This document shows, in pieces, positions 1 to 13,628 of a stretch of 64,000 nt of DNA. The position numbers and the translations under genes are program-made. The first letter of the stretch is position 1. Each line of letters begins with the position of its first letter. The notes beneath the pieces were generated by a model. It did no database searches. It saw nothing but the letters and a program-made list of their open reading frames with translations, and was not told the DNA's origin. Source of the DNA: Rhyacichthys aspro (lineage: Eukaryota; Chordata; Actinopteri; Gobiiformes; Rhyacichthyidae); contig CM072156.1 of NCBI GenBank assembly GCA_036850595.1, positions 15,510,326-15,574,325 on the forward strand, read 5' to 3'.

Positions 1-3000
1 GTAGCAGTTTAATTGTTATATTAAATACTGCATTTAGCATGTTTTAGGTATACAGAATATGTGTTTATTGAGAATATGTCTACATGTTTTGGAAGGTACA
101 TTACTGATTTAACTGAGGGCTGTTTGTTGATTTGAGAGGCAGTGCTGGCTTGGTGGTGCAGTCGCAAAGCTACTCATGATGAAGTTTGTGATGGAAAGGT
201 GCCTCTTCTGTTCTTGTGTACTCGGTGCTGCATCAAAACAAAAGCAAACATTTTTAGTAATTTATATTTAGTTTCAGCATATTAATTAAGTGTTTAAAAA
301 TAATTAAAAAATAATAATTTTACCTGTGTAAGCCGTCAAAAAAGTCACAATCCAAGATGGCAAAGTAGGAATTCTTTAAAGACTTTAATTGTAAAAACTG
401 AACAATTATAAAACCACCATGATGTATATTTTTTACATAACTATTACATATATTTTCAGAATTACATTTTAGTTCTTTATTTATAATTCTGCTGCTCAAA
501 CACTGTAGAAATCTATGGTGCCACTCATTGTACGTCCCACACAGTTTGATGTCAAAGGGCAATGCTCCACTCGGTGCTGAAGTTGTATTGAAACTGCACG
601 AGAAAGAGAAAAGACAAAACAGACACGTTCATTAAAAATTCTGCTGCCAGCAAAACAAAGTCTGTTGAATTTATTAAAAAGACAGTTAAGATATATTTAT
701 ATATAGTTATTTATATATATATTATTATTAGAATTTGCCTGGCTGAGGGGACAGGGCCTTGATCAAAATGGTCAAGAGTGAGACAAAAGGGAAATATGAA
801 TAAACACTGCCCTCTTGTGGTTTCTCATGAGCATGGCTATTTTAAAGGCATGGTCAAGTTAGTAAAGATGTTAATTGAAACAGAACTGAATGTTTTATAC
901 ATAAACACATAACTTTATTTTCACATGAATTTCAGTTTTAAGCAAAAATTGTTGTAATGCATTTCTAACTGACAAGATAACCATTATTAAAAGACAATGT
1001 ATTAAATAAATAAATAGTTTTTCACAATACCAGACATGCTTTGTGCAAGGTCTGCTGATTTATTTATTTTTTTAAGCACAATAGCTTATTTGTATTTAAT
1101 AATTTAGGGCTAAATTGAAATTGAATGTAAGCAACAACACATTATACAAACTGTAAATACAGTTACATGGAAGGATCAATAAGCACAAGAAGGAAAAAAC
1201 CAACCTGTGCCATACAGTTGTATTACTGCAGCACAGCACTAGGTGATGCTATATGATCACAGAAATAAGTTTCTGTAGCTCTAACAGAAGTCACTGAGAC
1301 ACAATGGCTAAAAGTGGGTTCCCTCTATTCAAATACCACTGAGCCTGATTTTCATCGACTTTAGCTGCAACTTACCCAAAAGCTGTCACTTATCACAAGC
1401 CTGTTAGTTGTGTGAAAATTTCAGCCCCCTACCACACAAAAAGCGGTCTCAACATCTGGTACGGTAAATAAATAATCCAGTGTGTACGTGTGTATGTGCG
1501 CGGATGATGGATGGGGGAATGGGGTGTTATCAGGGAGAGCATGTATCAATGTCTGCCAGTTTTACACACAGGCTGACAGGACAGTGACACACTAGAACAT
1601 GGGCGGCAGTCACCCAGACGAGCCCAGCTTCATTTCCTGTCCCTGCTCCACTGCCAAAAATATGTGACATGTTGTCTTCATTAATTCCACCTCTATTTGG
1701 AGCTCTCCCTCTCACACCTCTCACATTGCCCTGTACACTACTGTCCCTCCATACGTTCACTGGGAAACACAAGCATCCTAAGGCAGAAAGACATGCACAA
1801 AGATAACTCACTGAAAAAGCTGGAAAGCCATCACACATAGGTGCTAATGAAAATCTTGTCATGTGTGCATACACACTTCTCTCCACCCTAGCACTCCCTC
1901 TGAAAATCATTAGCCAGCCGCCAACAACATTTTTCTGCAGAGCAAACTACATAAAGATGTCACTTTAAATCGCTTACTAATTAACACTTAAAAAGACACA
2001 AATTAGATATGCGTGGCTAAAAGCAATTATAATATCCGCAAGTTTTGTGAGTCATTTGGGAAATGAAAAGAATGCCTAATTGCTGGAACCAACATCATCC
2101 GAGACATGGCTTAAGTGATGCCTGTTAGGAAATGGTCTTATCTACAACTGGAGCTGTGATTACAACACTTTTCCTCAATTACATGTGCATATGGAGAGTT
2201 CTTGAAAGTACATCTCTTTTATGAATCTATATTTTAATGCAGACACTGCTTGCAGCTTTTAAAAAGGGATAAAGCCTCTTACAGTAAGGCATGGACAGTG
2301 ACCTCTTCTGGACAATAAAAGGAGAAGCCTACTCAATGTAAAACTTAAATTAGGCTGCAGAAATTACTTTAGCTTGAGATTTTTTTTGTCACTTTTTATA
2401 AATTTAAAATGTGATGACAAGTTTGCTTTGACCAAAATGTAATATTTTGCTGTTTACATTACTTTACAAATATTCTACTTTCACTATTTCACGTTTGTCT
2501 TTTTAAAAACTTTTTTGTCTATGAACCAAGTTTATAAGAATAACATTGACAATACTTCCTTGTGTTCTGCAGATATCATCACGGGATAATAATAAGAGGA
2601 GAGAAGTAAAAATAACACAATGGTGAGGGACGTTTCCACTTGGAAACTAATTATCAAGCTAAGCTGTGACTTCATTCTCATCAGCCTGGCCCCACCATTA
2701 ATCTTGTGCTGTCGTCCACTTCACTAAATCCTGTGTGTTACACTATCTCACATTTACTTCATCAGCTCCAGCGCGGCTGTAATTAATGATTTCTCATGCC
2801 CTTCCCTTCGCTTCCCCGGCTCAGCTCACCATGTGTCCTTCTGCTAATCACACTCTCAGAAAAGAAAGGAAGCAGGAGAGAAGACAGCAGCGCACAGGAT
2901 GAGCAGCCAGCCTGTCTCCAGCCTGGACACACACATTCAGCACGTAAACATACACGTACACAGCTACCATTAATACCTGGGCTGACAATGAGCTTCATTC

Positions 3001-3732
3001 AGATGACCATATGACAAGATGGCGACTCTGTGTGATTTGGATAGTATGTGACAGAAGACAGAGGCAGAGTGCAGAACAGACACCCAGTTTGATGAGGGAG
3101 TGTTTGCTCTGTAACACATCTCAAACCCAACAGCACCTGTTCTTTTACAGTGGTCTGTCACTTCCTGGCAGTTCTGATACCAAGATACCGTGCTAATGAG
3201 AGAGAAGGGGGGTTGTCACTCTTTAAAGCACACACACCGAGTCACACATGCCGAGTTGCTTTCTTTCCTTCCCTCACAAACACATCGGCTTTAAAACTGG
3301 AACACAACACCGATGATTTTCTTCCTACGAATGCCTGCAGGCTACAGTGTTTTATCAGGAATGAGGAGGAATTTGTAGCAGTTTTATTTGTTCTGTCTGA
3401 TCTCTAACTTCCTCGCAACAATTCCTAAAAAAGTTAAACAGAATCCAGTCATTGTTCAGAACAAAAAAAGCTCTTCGGAGTCCGCAGTGGAGTGCTAGAT
3501 TGAGCTGTTCCGAGAGAAGAATTGGGGAATAAAAGTCAAGTGTTTTGGAACAGGAGTCGAAGCTTTTAAGAGAGAATGGCTGCCTAGCCTGGCCCTGCTT
3601 TATTCAATTGGGGCTTAGTGGAGCCAACAGGGCCTCGCTGTCTGAGACACTTAATTACAACCCCAAGACCATTTGCTTTGCATTCTGGGCCAGCGGCGTC
3701 AGTGGCAGCCGAGCGTTGCAGCCTCTACTCAC
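1..3732 (-). other. mvb12b last intron (partial)
   Basis: Sequence downstream of the GTGAGT donor at 3727-3732. I searched the minus strand for the expected terminal UMA exon and did not find it, so it should lie beyond position 1. The stretch is AT-rich with short A and T runs. The open frames at 320-562, 1530-1910 and 2783-3407 overlap on both strands, have no family resemblance and are treated as chance. Confidence 0.6.
691..730. repeat. AT low-complexity tract
   Basis: About 40 bp of imperfect TATATT/ATTATT units in the last mvb12b intron. Simple-sequence DNA; no other function is apparent. Confidence 0.6.
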
Positions 3733-3792
3733 TTCCTCCTCGATCTCTGCCAGGGATTTGATCGTAATGCCCATTAAATTGACTTGCTGCAT
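3733..3792 (-). CDS. mvb12b: mvb12b exon: UMA domain, second part
   Basis: A 60-bp exon, phase 0 at both ends, coding for 20 residues (MQQVNLMGITIKSLAEIEEE). The GITIKSLAEIE motif is the most conserved piece of the UMA domain in MVB12A/B, which docks MVB12 on the ESCRT-I headpiece. A TTTCAG acceptor precedes it and a strong GTGAGT donor (3727-3732) follows. The previous exon also ends in phase 0, so the reading frame passes cleanly. The next residues of the domain should be in the terminal exon outside the window. Confidence 0.88.
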
Positions 3793-4169
3793 CTGAAATC
3801 AAACGCAGGGAGAGGAGGGAGAAGAAGGGGGGAAAAACACACAAGAAACATGGCGGTTAGGCTCATGGCTAAGTAAGCATGCTTAAAATCTTTAATCCTC
3901 TCTCTGTGTGTGTCGATACAAACGGGGCTATAGTGACAACCGCCACCAGCCAGCCAAATGGACTGCATTGAGCCAGCTTTGCCTGACTGCACACATTCAT
4001 CATTCAGTCTGGAGGAATGGGAAGGAATCGGACAGGAAAGGTGCAGCATGCCTATCTAGTTTTACATTACTAATAAAAGAACAAAACTGTATAGCACCTA
4101 TTACAGACAGTGTCAAAACACTGTTGATGTTCTAAAAGGCATTAACAGTCCTGTCAAGAAATGTTGTAC
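3793..4169 (-). other. mvb12b intron (377 bp)
   Basis: Short intron between the two UMA exons. The donor is an unusual GTACAA (4164-4169, read on the minus strand) and the acceptor is a normal TTTCAG. Nothing else was recognised in it. Confidence 0.75.
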
Positions 4170-4225
4170 CTCTTTTGGGGTGTCATGAAACTTCTCAGAG
4201 ACAACGAAGGGCACGTCATCTAGAG
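4170..4225 (-). CDS. mvb12b: mvb12b exon: UMA domain, first part
   Basis: A 56-bp exon that begins with two bases completing a codon from the previous exon, followed by 18 codons ending in phase 0. It encodes LDDVPFVVSEKFHDTPKE, matching the conserved UMA start (human paralogues read I-S-A-M-D-G-V-P-F). The acceptor is a long pyrimidine tract ending TATATTTCAG. The donor GAG|GTACAA departs from consensus at +4 to +6. Joining across it restores the expected alignment with the next exon, which supports the boundary despite the weak site. Confidence 0.87.
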
Positions 4226-7200
4226 CTGAAATATAAGAAAAAAAAACAATTTCACTTTTATAAAAAATAAATAAATGATATAAACTTTTTCTTGATGCTG
4301 AGTTTTTCAACATGACTAAATGTGGGATTATAAACCAGCAAAGCTATCAACAACCCCAGCCAGCGACGACACCTCCCCTCCCTTGCTTCCGTCTATGGAG
4401 AGAAGATGAAAGGCTTTTTTATTCTCTGCTGTATTTGAGCACCTCCACTCTCTCCTCCAGCCCAGCCCTTCCCAACCCTCTTCCAGTTTAATTACTCTTG
4501 ATTATTCCCGATTCCGTCTTGTCTGAGAGATGTTCACCTCTGAAACAAAGGCGCGCTCACACGAGCACAGAAAAGCGGAAAGAAGAGAGACAAAACATTC
4601 ACCAGATATCAAATTTGCATGAAAATAAGCCACACTGTTCAGGCGGCAAAAAGTGGATTGAAATGAGGACTTGCCAAGAGCGTGGTGGTATAATTAGCAT
4701 TTGACCAAACAAACGAGCTTCAACAGAGCTATAATTAAGCAGGCCTGTAATTAAGTGTATGCCCTTTATCATAATGATCGTGGTTAAAATGGTGTGATGG
4801 CTGCCAGTTGATTATTAATGGCGCAACCCCGTACTGCATGCATCCTGCACTGGAATCAAGGTGTCACGACTGTCAGGCTAGAGAGCAGCCCTTTGTTTAT
4901 AAAATACATTAGGGTCCAAATTAACACAGGGTGACAGGGGACACAAAGCCCCTCGCTTCCCGACTGAAGGGAAAACTGCAGCTGCTCGGCTTCATTATAA
5001 AACTCCAAATCTGGAGGCACAAAACTTGCCTTTGTTGCTGGCTTTCAAAATAAACCTTCAAATATCAAAAGGCCAAGCTTCAGACTGGTGTTTGAGGTCC
5101 TTCAGGCCATTGGCAAAGGAAAACTCGTAAATGTAAGCCTGAGCACCTTGTGAGTCATCGTTCTGGAGCACTCTTTCCAGTTCGTCGCTAAATTTCAAGG
5201 TATGACATTTGAAAAAATCCCTAGCTTTGACAATTAATGTGGCTTGCTTTCCTTTCTTGGCTATTACATATATCTTTGCGTTCCATAAAAGTGTAGAACA
5301 ATGTGATCTTTGTAATCTAAGCTTGTCCCTCACCTTATGACCACAGGAAAGGTTTTTATATTTCTTCCCTTCCTGGACTGTCATCATCTCCCACAGTAAA
5401 CATATAGAACTGTAAAAGAAACAGAAGTGGGCTTAACTCAGGCTTTCCTTTTACCTATCCAAGCTCTGTCTGACAGTGGATATGTGGATACCTTGAGCTG
5501 AACTGGGGAACGCACAGTGGCCAATAAAAACAAGTGAATAAACATGCACTCCCATGCTAAGAGCACCAAGACCAAGGTAGAATACATTTGACTCAAGCAA
5601 GCAATGGGAAGTAGAGATTGTAGCAGCTGATGGATCTCCATGGCACAGATGGATGAAAGCACAGAGCTGAAGGCCAGAGAGTTTCTTTATTGCTCAAGGA
5701 TTACATTTAAAACCAGATCTCACTTTGTATTCCACCACCATCTATACTACACCGGCTATCTCACATCCAGACAAATGGTGAGGCTCTGGAGATGACTTGG
5801 TGCGCTTTGTGGTTAGAAATGGATGCTTTGGCATGAAAGAATCAGGAAGTCCAAAGGGCAGGAATAATGTAAATCCAATCTTGCGACCAGAAATATGAAG
5901 CATGTTCTAGTTGCTCAAATGGCAAGGCTACAGTCCATTAACTCACAAGTGTATTACAGAGCGAGGAATCGGGTAGTTATTTGGAACTGTGTGAATGGAG
6001 TCAATAGGAAAACATCTGGCAGGACTTTGGTACAATAATGATGATGATGGTGGTGCTGGTGGTGAGCACAGAGGTGGCGTTAAGTAAGGAGGACCCTGTG
6101 GTTTGAGTGATTGTAGTGTAAAGAACGGAGTCAGCACAGGCCCGTGTGGATCATTGCCTTATTAATGGCTCCGTCAGGTGCTATGAGCAATGGCTGCATT
6201 GTCATCTCCAGCCCCTGGGCACAGATGAATGGCTGTTTCAGGGCGGGAAGGGCTCCCTCGTACGCTGGGCTGAGCACTAATCCCTCACTCGTCCATTGTT
6301 GGATGCACTGTCACCCAGGACTTCAGCAGCACCGTACATTGCATTTGCAGCGCTCCAACAGACACGGCCATGTGCGCGGCGTACGCGCCCCACTCACAAA
6401 CACACACATAAACTGCTCTGACTTGTGCTCAGACACTGACTGATGGAAAAATATGCGTGGGTGATCGAGCATACACCATATTACCTGAAGTGTAACACTT
6501 TAGGAATGTTGATGAACTTTTATTTTACACTTCACTAATTCACCAGGGTTGCATTGATCTCTGTCTAGTATGATTACCTGGGTGAATCCTCTTTGCACCA
6601 AATTAAATAAGAAAGTCAACGGCAGACCCATTATGTGAGGCTCGGCATCTTAACAGTTTCTGGATCATTTTCTACAGTGAAAAATATAAAATTGGGAAAC
6701 CTGCTAAACTAGAAGCTGGAAGCTTACATTTTTCATATTCCAAACAACAGCATCTTGGCTTTCTCAAGATGTACGCGCTGTAGACATTGCTAGACCTTCC
6801 CTGTCGGTGTGACTCTCAATTTGAGACGATTCTTTATGCAGACCATGGAAATGCTATTCTAGTTGCAGACCGCGCTCTCTGTCACCTCTGCAGATAATGG
6901 TGAGTCGCTGAACAGAGAGCTGGAGGAGGACCCCCTATGCCCACTCACAGCCCTTAGCCCCACTCTGACATGAGAAATAGTGCCCAGGCCTGACAGCATC
7001 TCCGAGACATATTGTAGTTTATTTTGTCGCCCGGGCATGCCATCTGTGCCATTCCAATGGAGGGTGTGTGTTCAGGCTGCTGCTGCCGGAGCGGTGCGAG
7101 GCTCTGGGTCCCTCAGTAGATCTGCAGCCACGGCAGGTCATTAGTCAAATTGCCTAATGAGAGAGAATACAAATGGCCCCCTACCCTGACAGGAGGAATT

Positions 7201-10200
7201 TTGGAGGTGTCAGAGCTCCTGACCCGTGCTATGAGAACAGATGATAGTGAGTTGCTATTTTGAGATTCATTTAATGACTGTGGCTCTATGAAACCCATTC
7301 TTTTTCTTTTATCTTTTTGCTGCTTTTTCAAGCTCTCCAGACAGTGGAGCGGAAAGGAAAAACTTTTCAACATGTTAAGAAAATCTCAACCACAAATGTA
7401 GTAGCATATCTTTTAAATTATATAGATGTTGACTGGCAATTAACAAGCTAAAAATAAGATACTAAAACAGATGACACACTGAAATTATTTTGTGGCTTTC
7501 TCAATGAAGTGTATTCACATTACAAATGTTTGTCTCTGCAGGCGATTTTTCCCGTCTGCAGCAAACACAAGCTTCTTGGGCAGCTCTCCTGACAGCAAGT
7601 CTTCACATTAAAATATTCATCTGCTCTCGTCCGAATGTTCAAAAAATGTAAACAAACTTGTTTGTTTTTAATGCCAAGAGTAGCAAATGAATGTTAATAT
7701 CCATGTATATTTGGGCACTGTGTGAGATGACAGCAAATTTCAGTATAAAACACACAGCACAGTTATACTTGGTCATTCAATTATAATTTTAATACCTTTC
7801 CTACTGCACTTCTGATAATGTTATTTGTGTTTATGTTTGAAGTTGAAAGTATTAGTCATACAATAATCCTATTTAACAAAACTGAATATAAACTTTACTT
7901 TAAAATTTTCCAGATCAGAGCGAGGTGGCATGCCTATGTAGAATGACCCACTTATTTTCCATCTGTGACAAGCAGTCCTTGAAATCTGCTTATGGGTAAG
8001 GAGCCAGGAGGCAGTCCCAGTCGGCGCTGGTCCATCAGTCTTCCAGAAAGTGGGCAGAGCCAGCAACACCTATGGTGAGTTGGCCACAAACACCGCTGCA
8101 CAACACAGAGTACTGTGAGGAACTGTGGATATGTGGGAAACTTTTCCAATGCATACTGTGTAACTGTATATTGTGCCTGGATGTAAAATAGGCTGCAGAA
8201 TGTAAGCCAATAAATTCTTCGATAAGTTTCCACAATTAAAAGCTTTTTTAATTGTTCATTTTCATCCCTCGGAGCGCCTTTTAGTTGGCAGGCTATTGTG
8301 AGCTCTCATGAAATTAAATGGACAATCAGACTTTAATCAGCAGCATAGCGTCTTTTAAGACATTGCCATGGCACTGGCATTAATCCCCAGCTGTGGCTGC
8401 TGGTAAATGTGAAGCAGAATGTGTGTATAAATGGGGTACGCCTCTCTGGACAAGTGTAAAAGCTGGCAGAGGGCTGACAGTAAATTGCATGTGCCGGATG
8501 GGACACAGCAGAAGGCACAATTACACAAATCCCCTCTTAATTAGCGGTTCTGTGGGCAAACTAACCCGTAATGATGCGAGGGATGTGGCGAGCCCCAGAA
8601 ATTCTAACAAGAAACACTCTGCAGCGCTGAAGCCTGGGTCATATGGCCCCGGTTCCCCTCGTGTCTTGACTGACGCGTGATCTGTTTTGATCAGTGCAGC
8701 TGTGGGACATGGGTCCAATGCTGCCCTGCTCCCCATAACCCTTAGCCCTCTCTGAGCTACTTGCCCTCTGGACTGTGAGTAAAGCAGCGGGCCCCGGGTG
8801 GTTGTGGGTGGCATTATTAAGTTCTCCATGCTCACAGTACCAGGCAATGTAAAGTGGCATCTCACACGGTGAGTAATGAACTGTGCCAAAGCGGAAGCAG
8901 GAGGGATGACAGCCAAAGAGGCCTCCTTGGCAGCCACTAACCTGGGCATCCACCAATTTATCATCACTGAGAACCAATCCACCAATGCTGTGCTGCCATT
9001 TGTCATTAATTATGCTAATAAGGACACCATTACTCTCCTGATGAAATCGGCCACTGCTATTAATTTCATGCATTTATTGTTTTGTACAAAGGCATTCCCT
9101 TCTTAGTTTTATTGTGTGGTGATTAGAAGAAAAATATATATATTTTACATTGCTTAAATAGAACTGTGGTCCATTGTTTTGTCCAAGTGCCCTTTTCAGA
9201 AAAGCCCCAGACTAACTACTATACAGTAAATGACTCTTGAGGAATGACAAAGGGTCTATTTTTTAATCATGCACTGTGCACACAGAAAAGGCCTCATCTA
9301 TGTAAAGATGCTGATGTGTTTGAACTTCTTCACAGCAGACTTCATGGCTCTGAGCAAACCCTTGTGAACAGAACTATTTAATATAGCTTCTGGGAGCCCC
9401 AGATGCCCTTTTCCAAAACGACTTCATTCCCAGAATCTCATTGTGCTTTCTAAATCACACCACAGTATGTATTAGAAGATCATTAATTACAAACTTAACA
9501 AGTCAGCAGAGCCATTAAAAGATCTTTTAGGCATATTTGACCATAAATCTCCTTAAACTATATTTAATGACTGGATTTTTACGAAATATTTTTTATCAAG
9601 TTCTAATTAGATGTGTGATAACAAACCCTGCTGTACATGGGGCAAATGAGGGAACACTGACAGGCCCATCCATTGAGGCTGTCCACGTCTGGACACTTAA
9701 ACTAATGGAGCAACGCTTCTATCTCAAGGATGGATAGAACGCAATGAGGGATGAGACTCCAGAGTCCAGTCTGGCCCGTGAATGTAAAGCCATTTAAAGT
9801 CGCTTATTTGACTGTAATAAAGGGCCCAAAATGCCCCGGGCCCCAAGGCTTCAAGATTTCATTAGGATTCATTGAGAATTGATCCTCAAATATCTTAATG
9901 GAAATATCAAACCAGAATCAGTCATGTTTTACTGACAGCTCTCAATAATGCATTAAGATTTACTAAAACAATGCATAAGGCAAATTTGTGTGTGCGTTTT
10001 TTAAAGCAAAGTTAGGGTTGACCCTGAAGATAAACATTTCATCTTCATTATGATTAACAAACTATTTTTATTGAATAGCTTGTCCTGTAAATATTCTGTA
10101 TCAAAGAAAAAAGTGTTCATATGTTATTTGCAATGTACAACGTGAATCTCCAAACTAAATACTAACCACGTTATCAGGGGTCATGTACTTCTTTTATTCT

Positions 10201-13200
10201 ACACTGGCACAACAGACTATTTCAGGCAAATAAATGATGATGAGATTGGTTATGTGAGGCAGCCCGGTTTAAAATTACGGCTAAAGAGATCAAAACAATT
10301 TATTGCAATTAATTACATTAACCAAACAAATTCATTTTTTAATCTTTATTTGTGGAGTGAATTCAATCAAGGAAATGCGTGTAAATTCTACACTGCAGCT
10401 GAACCCCTCTCTCCCTGCTTTGCCTTTTGCTGACCAGAGGAATTAAGAAGCAAAATGTGGGTTTTAAGAGCGTTCCTTTCATGTCTTGATGTAAGCTTTG
10501 GCATTACTTCAGACATCACCATCGGTTTGATAGAGATCCTGTTCCATCTAAAGTAAAAGCTCGGCTGTAAATCTGCCCATACCTCCCCCCATAACGCTTC
10601 CATAAATGATTCATTCAGCAGAGTTTAGCTGATGCAAAACAGAATGTTAGTGAGTTGCGGATAGAGCCCGAGCTGTGAGCCGAGGACCAACCCTGCCGTT
10701 TAGTCATTTCATCGATCTGCAGTAGAGAAAACAGCATAGAGTAATAATAACTTTTGTGCCACTATCCAGAGGTCATGTTTTTTAATCCCTCAGCCTAAAG
10801 AATTGTGTTATTCTAAAATATAACCCCAGCGGTGCAGAAGCAGTTGAGATCCATCACGGTTGGAGATAACAGCCGCTTGTTCTGCGCACAGCCTCGCCTA
10901 CAACGGCTACATTTGCAGATAAGATGGAACTTTTGTTTGAAACCTGATGAGAACCCTCTTAATGAAAGTGCTGCGCCAAAAATAATCTTTTTTCTCTATG
11001 TTAGTCAATCAAGAAATGGTGTAGTTGGGGGGAAAAAGAGAGGAGAAAGAAAGTAATTTTGCATAATCAGTGAGCACCATCTGGAACAATTAACCAAATT
11101 CCACAGAACTCAGAGGATCAGTCATATTGGCTTATTAAAGATCCAGAATTATACAAGTAATAAATCCTTGGAAAAACGAAGCATACCCCTGCCTGTCACG
11201 ACTATTTTAACTTCAAATACAGTGGAATACTTGATAAGGCTGAAAAGAGGAGATTAATATATGCAAATTATGTCGAGCATTTAAAAGCCCCCCAACAACT
11301 GTCTCGTTTTTTTTTTTCAGTCTCTTATTACAGGACTTTATGTTTTATTCATACACCAACTCACCTGTCATTTCATAAGCTATAATATTATGAGGGTATT
11401 ATTAAACAGCATAAAGTGGAGCTTTAATTGGAAGGCTCCATTGCATTTTCCAATTATTTGCAGCAAATTAAAAGCAGATGCACATAGTTTAATAAGAATT
11501 CTAATATTGTTTCCTGAAAATCAAAAATCACTGTCATCCTGCCAAGATATTTTGCAAACCCAAGTTAATTTTGTGCCTTCTATTTTTTGTCCTCTGAAGG
11601 ATGAACTGTCTTGTGTCTGTTAATTGAAGTTCCTCTAATGGATCGGGAAATAATTGCTCTCCATATTACGTTAGATCAGGGCCAATGTCAGGATTTATTT
11701 TTGATTAATGCGATAGATATGTAAATGCATTACTTTTATTACGTTTACTTTTTTTTATCTGGTGGATGCCTGCTGAATTCTATATGTTGTTCTGTAGATA
11801 ATGAAGAGAGACATCATGCCATAAACTGTTATAACTGTCACAAAGAGTCCGATTTTTTTTCCCCCCGCAAAAAATACATTTTTTGATATAAAATTCTATT
11901 TGGCACATTTCATGAAAGCAGGTTTAATTACCTTTAAAAAACTGCTTTCTGTCTGTCTTTGCATAATAGACCTAATTGGCAAATGGGCCTGGCACAGATC
12001 AAAGCAATGATGGGGAGCAAAAGCAAAAAGGTTGGAGCCATGATGAAAACTTGATAACTTTTCAAATGAACCTGAACTGTCAAGTGAACGAGGGGCTGCA
12101 AAATAAATGTGAATTAGTTTTTAATATTGGGGTAATAAATGTCAAAGTGCCGGCATATCACACATGTACATGATGTCAGTGCAGATGACAGATTTCCCAG
12201 ACATGTTAGCTCTCCTCCCCTTCAACTCACTGGGTTTTTGTGCGTTGGGCTTTTTGTTTTGTTGGGAAGTGACGGAGGGTTTAATCAAGAAAGCAGGCAA
12301 TTCATCAATCCTAAAGAAGGCGCCTGTACAACTCTGACAGAGTGCACATGGTTTTAGACCAACTCGAACCTGGCCAGCTGTCAGCCCCCGCACACACACA
12401 CACACACACTCACCAGCTACCGGCACGCCAACAATTAACACAAATAGGCTGTCAGCTACGACCTCACACTCGGTCTGCGCGCTATCACGTTCTTAATGAA
12501 GGGAAGTTGTGTTCTCTCACATTTTGAGTGTGATGCTGCGAGCCTGAGGAGTCTTAAGCAATAAAACCTCCACTGATATTGTAACTCTATTATTGTGCTT
12601 TCTTTCACTTACAAAGGCACGGTAGAAAAGAGAAGCCAGCTTTTTAACAAATGATGAGAGTTGGCAGAGGGCTGTAGAGTATGCGCATCTTCTGCACTGT
12701 CACTCAAAGCTCGTCCCAGTGGAGGAATCTCACACCAAATGTCACGGACCATTCGGCTGTGTGTTAATGCCTGCTCCTTCAGGGCCACACTTGGCAAAGT
12801 TATAAAATGAGTGTCAAGTCAAACTAGTGATGTATTAATCATCTTTTGTCAAATATCTCCTGCAAACATTTGTAAAAAAAAAATAAAAAAACCAAATAAA
12901 TAAAACAAATGGGAGAATGATCCATTTTTTTCCAGGCTCTTTATATGTTCTGTGAGTCCAGACATGTAATTCTTGTTGTGTGCAGTGCGTATGCAGCAGG
13001 AGGAATGTTCACCACATGGTGTCTCTCTCCAGCCGGATAAAAAGCAGCCTCCCTCATTGGCCTTGTGTGCATCTTACACACTCTCTAAGACTAGAGTCTC
13101 TCAGCCCGCTCCCACTGTGGGGCTCAGAGTGTCACAGCTAAGCTCTGCTTCCCAAAGAATTAGCCATTTCTCTGTTTTAGTCATGGGGCATTGTACTGCA

Positions 13201-13569
13201 GCAGAATTTCTCCTTGACAAAGCAAAAGGAATTTGTCCAGTGTTTGGTGTTCGGTATATGTAAGTACGTCATGTGATGGATCATCGTTGACAGCTGTTAA
13301 ATGTTCTCTTGAGGGTAATGCAGGGCTCTTCTGGAAAGTCACGTTCAGATAAGCAAGGATCTGGAGCATGTGTAGATCAACTACGAGAAGAGCTGACTTT
13401 ACGCAGAGGTAGAGCTCTGGGATAGGAGCAGTGGATGTTGTCACAATAAACAAAATACTGCTACTAAAGCAGTGTTTTACTTATTATAGCAGGGAAATGT
13501 TTCTGACTGTGTATGTTAATGTGACTGTAAACACAACTAACCTGAACACTTGCTGTGTAAAATGCTTAC
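4226..13569 (-). other. mvb12b large intron (9.3 kb)
   Basis: No exon recognised. The most structured part is 8360-9075. It is less AT-rich, has overlapping open frames on both strands, and contains homeodomain-type ATTA motifs and an octamer-like ATGCTAAT; it may be a conserved non-coding element (see findings). A short CA repeat is annotated at 12391. The rest is AT-rich intron sequence. Confidence 0.65.
12391..12408. repeat. (CA)9 microsatellite
   Basis: Nine uninterrupted CA units, followed by an imperfect CTCACC tail. Confidence 0.85.
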
Positions 13570-13628
13570 CAGTCTTGGTATAACTTCCACTGTGCTGCCG
13601 TTCGCAGTCTGGCCTGCTTGTGCTCTTC
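13570..13628 (-). CDS. mvb12b: mvb12b exon: linker just before UMA
   Basis: A 59-bp exon: one base finishing a codon, 19 codons, then one base of the next. It encodes KSTSRPDCERQHSGSYTKT, which aligns with the R-N-S-T-R-T-D-Y-E-Y-Q-H-S segment immediately upstream of the UMA domain in vertebrate MVB12B. The acceptor is TTTTTTTCTTATGGCAG and the donor is GTAAGC. The leftover G joins CT of the next exon to give alanine in front of LDDVPF, so the phases fit exactly. The exon is basic and Ser/Thr-rich, consistent with the flexible linker. Confidence 0.8.

Noticed and set aside
1530..1910. 126-codon minus-strand open frame
   Set aside because: Low-complexity Cys/Val-rich translation with no recognisable domain. 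It is not the missing terminal UMA exon, because the AAARLPP-type motif is absent.
8521..9073. Minus-strand open frames of 161 and 144 codons
   Set aside because: They overlap in different frames, an open frame also lies on the plus strand, no domain is recognisable, and they sit within an mvb12b intron. Better explained by composition or a conserved non-coding element.
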